From positions 1 to 6,105 of the forward strand of contig CAMZLT010000088.1 in NCBI GenBank assembly GCA_947311745.1: DNA of 6,105 nt, read 5' to 3'. This DNA comes from an uncultured Flavobacteriaceae bacterium (lineage in GTDB: Bacteria > Bacteroidota > Bacteroidia > Flavobacteriales > Flavobacteriaceae). Under the pieces are notes generated by a model. It was not told where the DNA came from. It saw nothing but the letters and a program-made list of their open reading frames with translations, and did no database searches. Below, piece by piece: positions 5,988 through 6,105 of this stretch (within the stretch, counting starts at the first letter, position 1; every line of letters begins with the position of its first letter). The position numbers and the translations under genes were made by a program.

Positions 5988-6104
5988 TTATTTTATAAAT
6001 GCTAATTTTACAATTTCTTTTAAGGTGTAATATTCTTTCATTTTAGGAATATAGCATTCTATATTTTGATAGTAGATTTTTACTTTTGTATCTATAAGTA
6101 CATC
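5988..6104 (-). CDS. Secreted-protein paralog, C-terminal 38 residues only (cut by window edge)
   Basis: The minus strand is open from the right edge to a TAA at 5990-5988 and reads DVLIDTKVKI, YYQNIECYIP, KMKEYYTLKE, IVKLAFIK. It aligns without gaps to the C-terminus of the next gene (AVIGRKVKIEFVNTECYIP, KMKEYYMQKEIVKMEFIE), including the final Cys and the YIPKMKEYY block. This shows a tandem duplicate whose N-terminus is outside the window. Its stop is 5 nt from the ATG of the full-length copy, and no -7 box fits in that gap, so the genes are co-transcribed. It is too short for ORF calling by length; the homology makes it convincing. Function is unknown. Confidence 0.85.
   Translation of the reverse strand, partial: DVLIDTKVKIYYQNIECYIPKMKEYYTLKEIVKLAFIK
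6026..6059 (-). repeat. 34-bp direct repeat, copy in the truncated secreted paralog
   Basis: Exact partner of 5403-5436. It lies in the same codons of the upstream paralog, while the codons before and after it have diverged. Confidence 0.9.
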
Positions 6105-6105
6105 A

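Overview
The window is AT-rich chromosomal DNA from a member of Bacteroidota, most likely the family Flavobacteriaceae. Three things support this. Five TAnnTTTG -7 promoter boxes stand in front of genes, the type used by the Bacteroidota primary sigma factor. Shine-Dalgarno sequences are absent. The gene content fits too: a DUF4199 protein paired with a family 2 glycosyltransferase, MenA, and small secreted proteins of flavobacterial type. This looks like ordinary housekeeping chromosome. I see no phage, IS, CRISPR or defence genes.

Left block (1-1863). A trans-polyprenyl diphosphate synthase gene and a cut-off gene of unknown function run leftwards and share a TAATG stop/start. A FAHD1/YcgM-like fumarylacetoacetate hydrolase family enzyme runs rightwards. 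They diverge from a 79-bp gap holding two mirror-image promoters.

Middle block (1870-2941). A short-chain dehydrogenase gene faces the FAH gene tail to tail with 6 bp between them. Upstream of it on the same strand is the small-type SRP RNA gene (ffs), not visible as an ORF, with a clear promoter and a T-run after its closing stem. The SRP RNA 5' end lets the distance from -7 box to transcription start be estimated in this genome. By that measure the dehydrogenase mRNA would start on its own ATG and be leaderless.

Right block (2942-6105). A DUF4199 membrane protein and a membrane-anchored GT2 glycosyltransferase form a rightward two-gene operon. It converges on a leftward operon with the order cut-off secreted-protein paralog, full secreted-protein paralog, menA. 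The two paralogs are tandem duplicates sharing an exact 34-bp block, and the second is joined to menA by another TAATG overlap. The 71 bp between the glycosyltransferase and menA (4389-4459) is very AT-rich and shows no convincing terminator hairpin. No stretch over 300 bp lacks a gene.

Functionally the window touches isoprenoid chemistry at two points (prenyl chain synthesis and prenylation of the menaquinone ring), lipid-linked sugar transfer, and membrane protein targeting by SRP. These look like independent neighbours, not one pathway.
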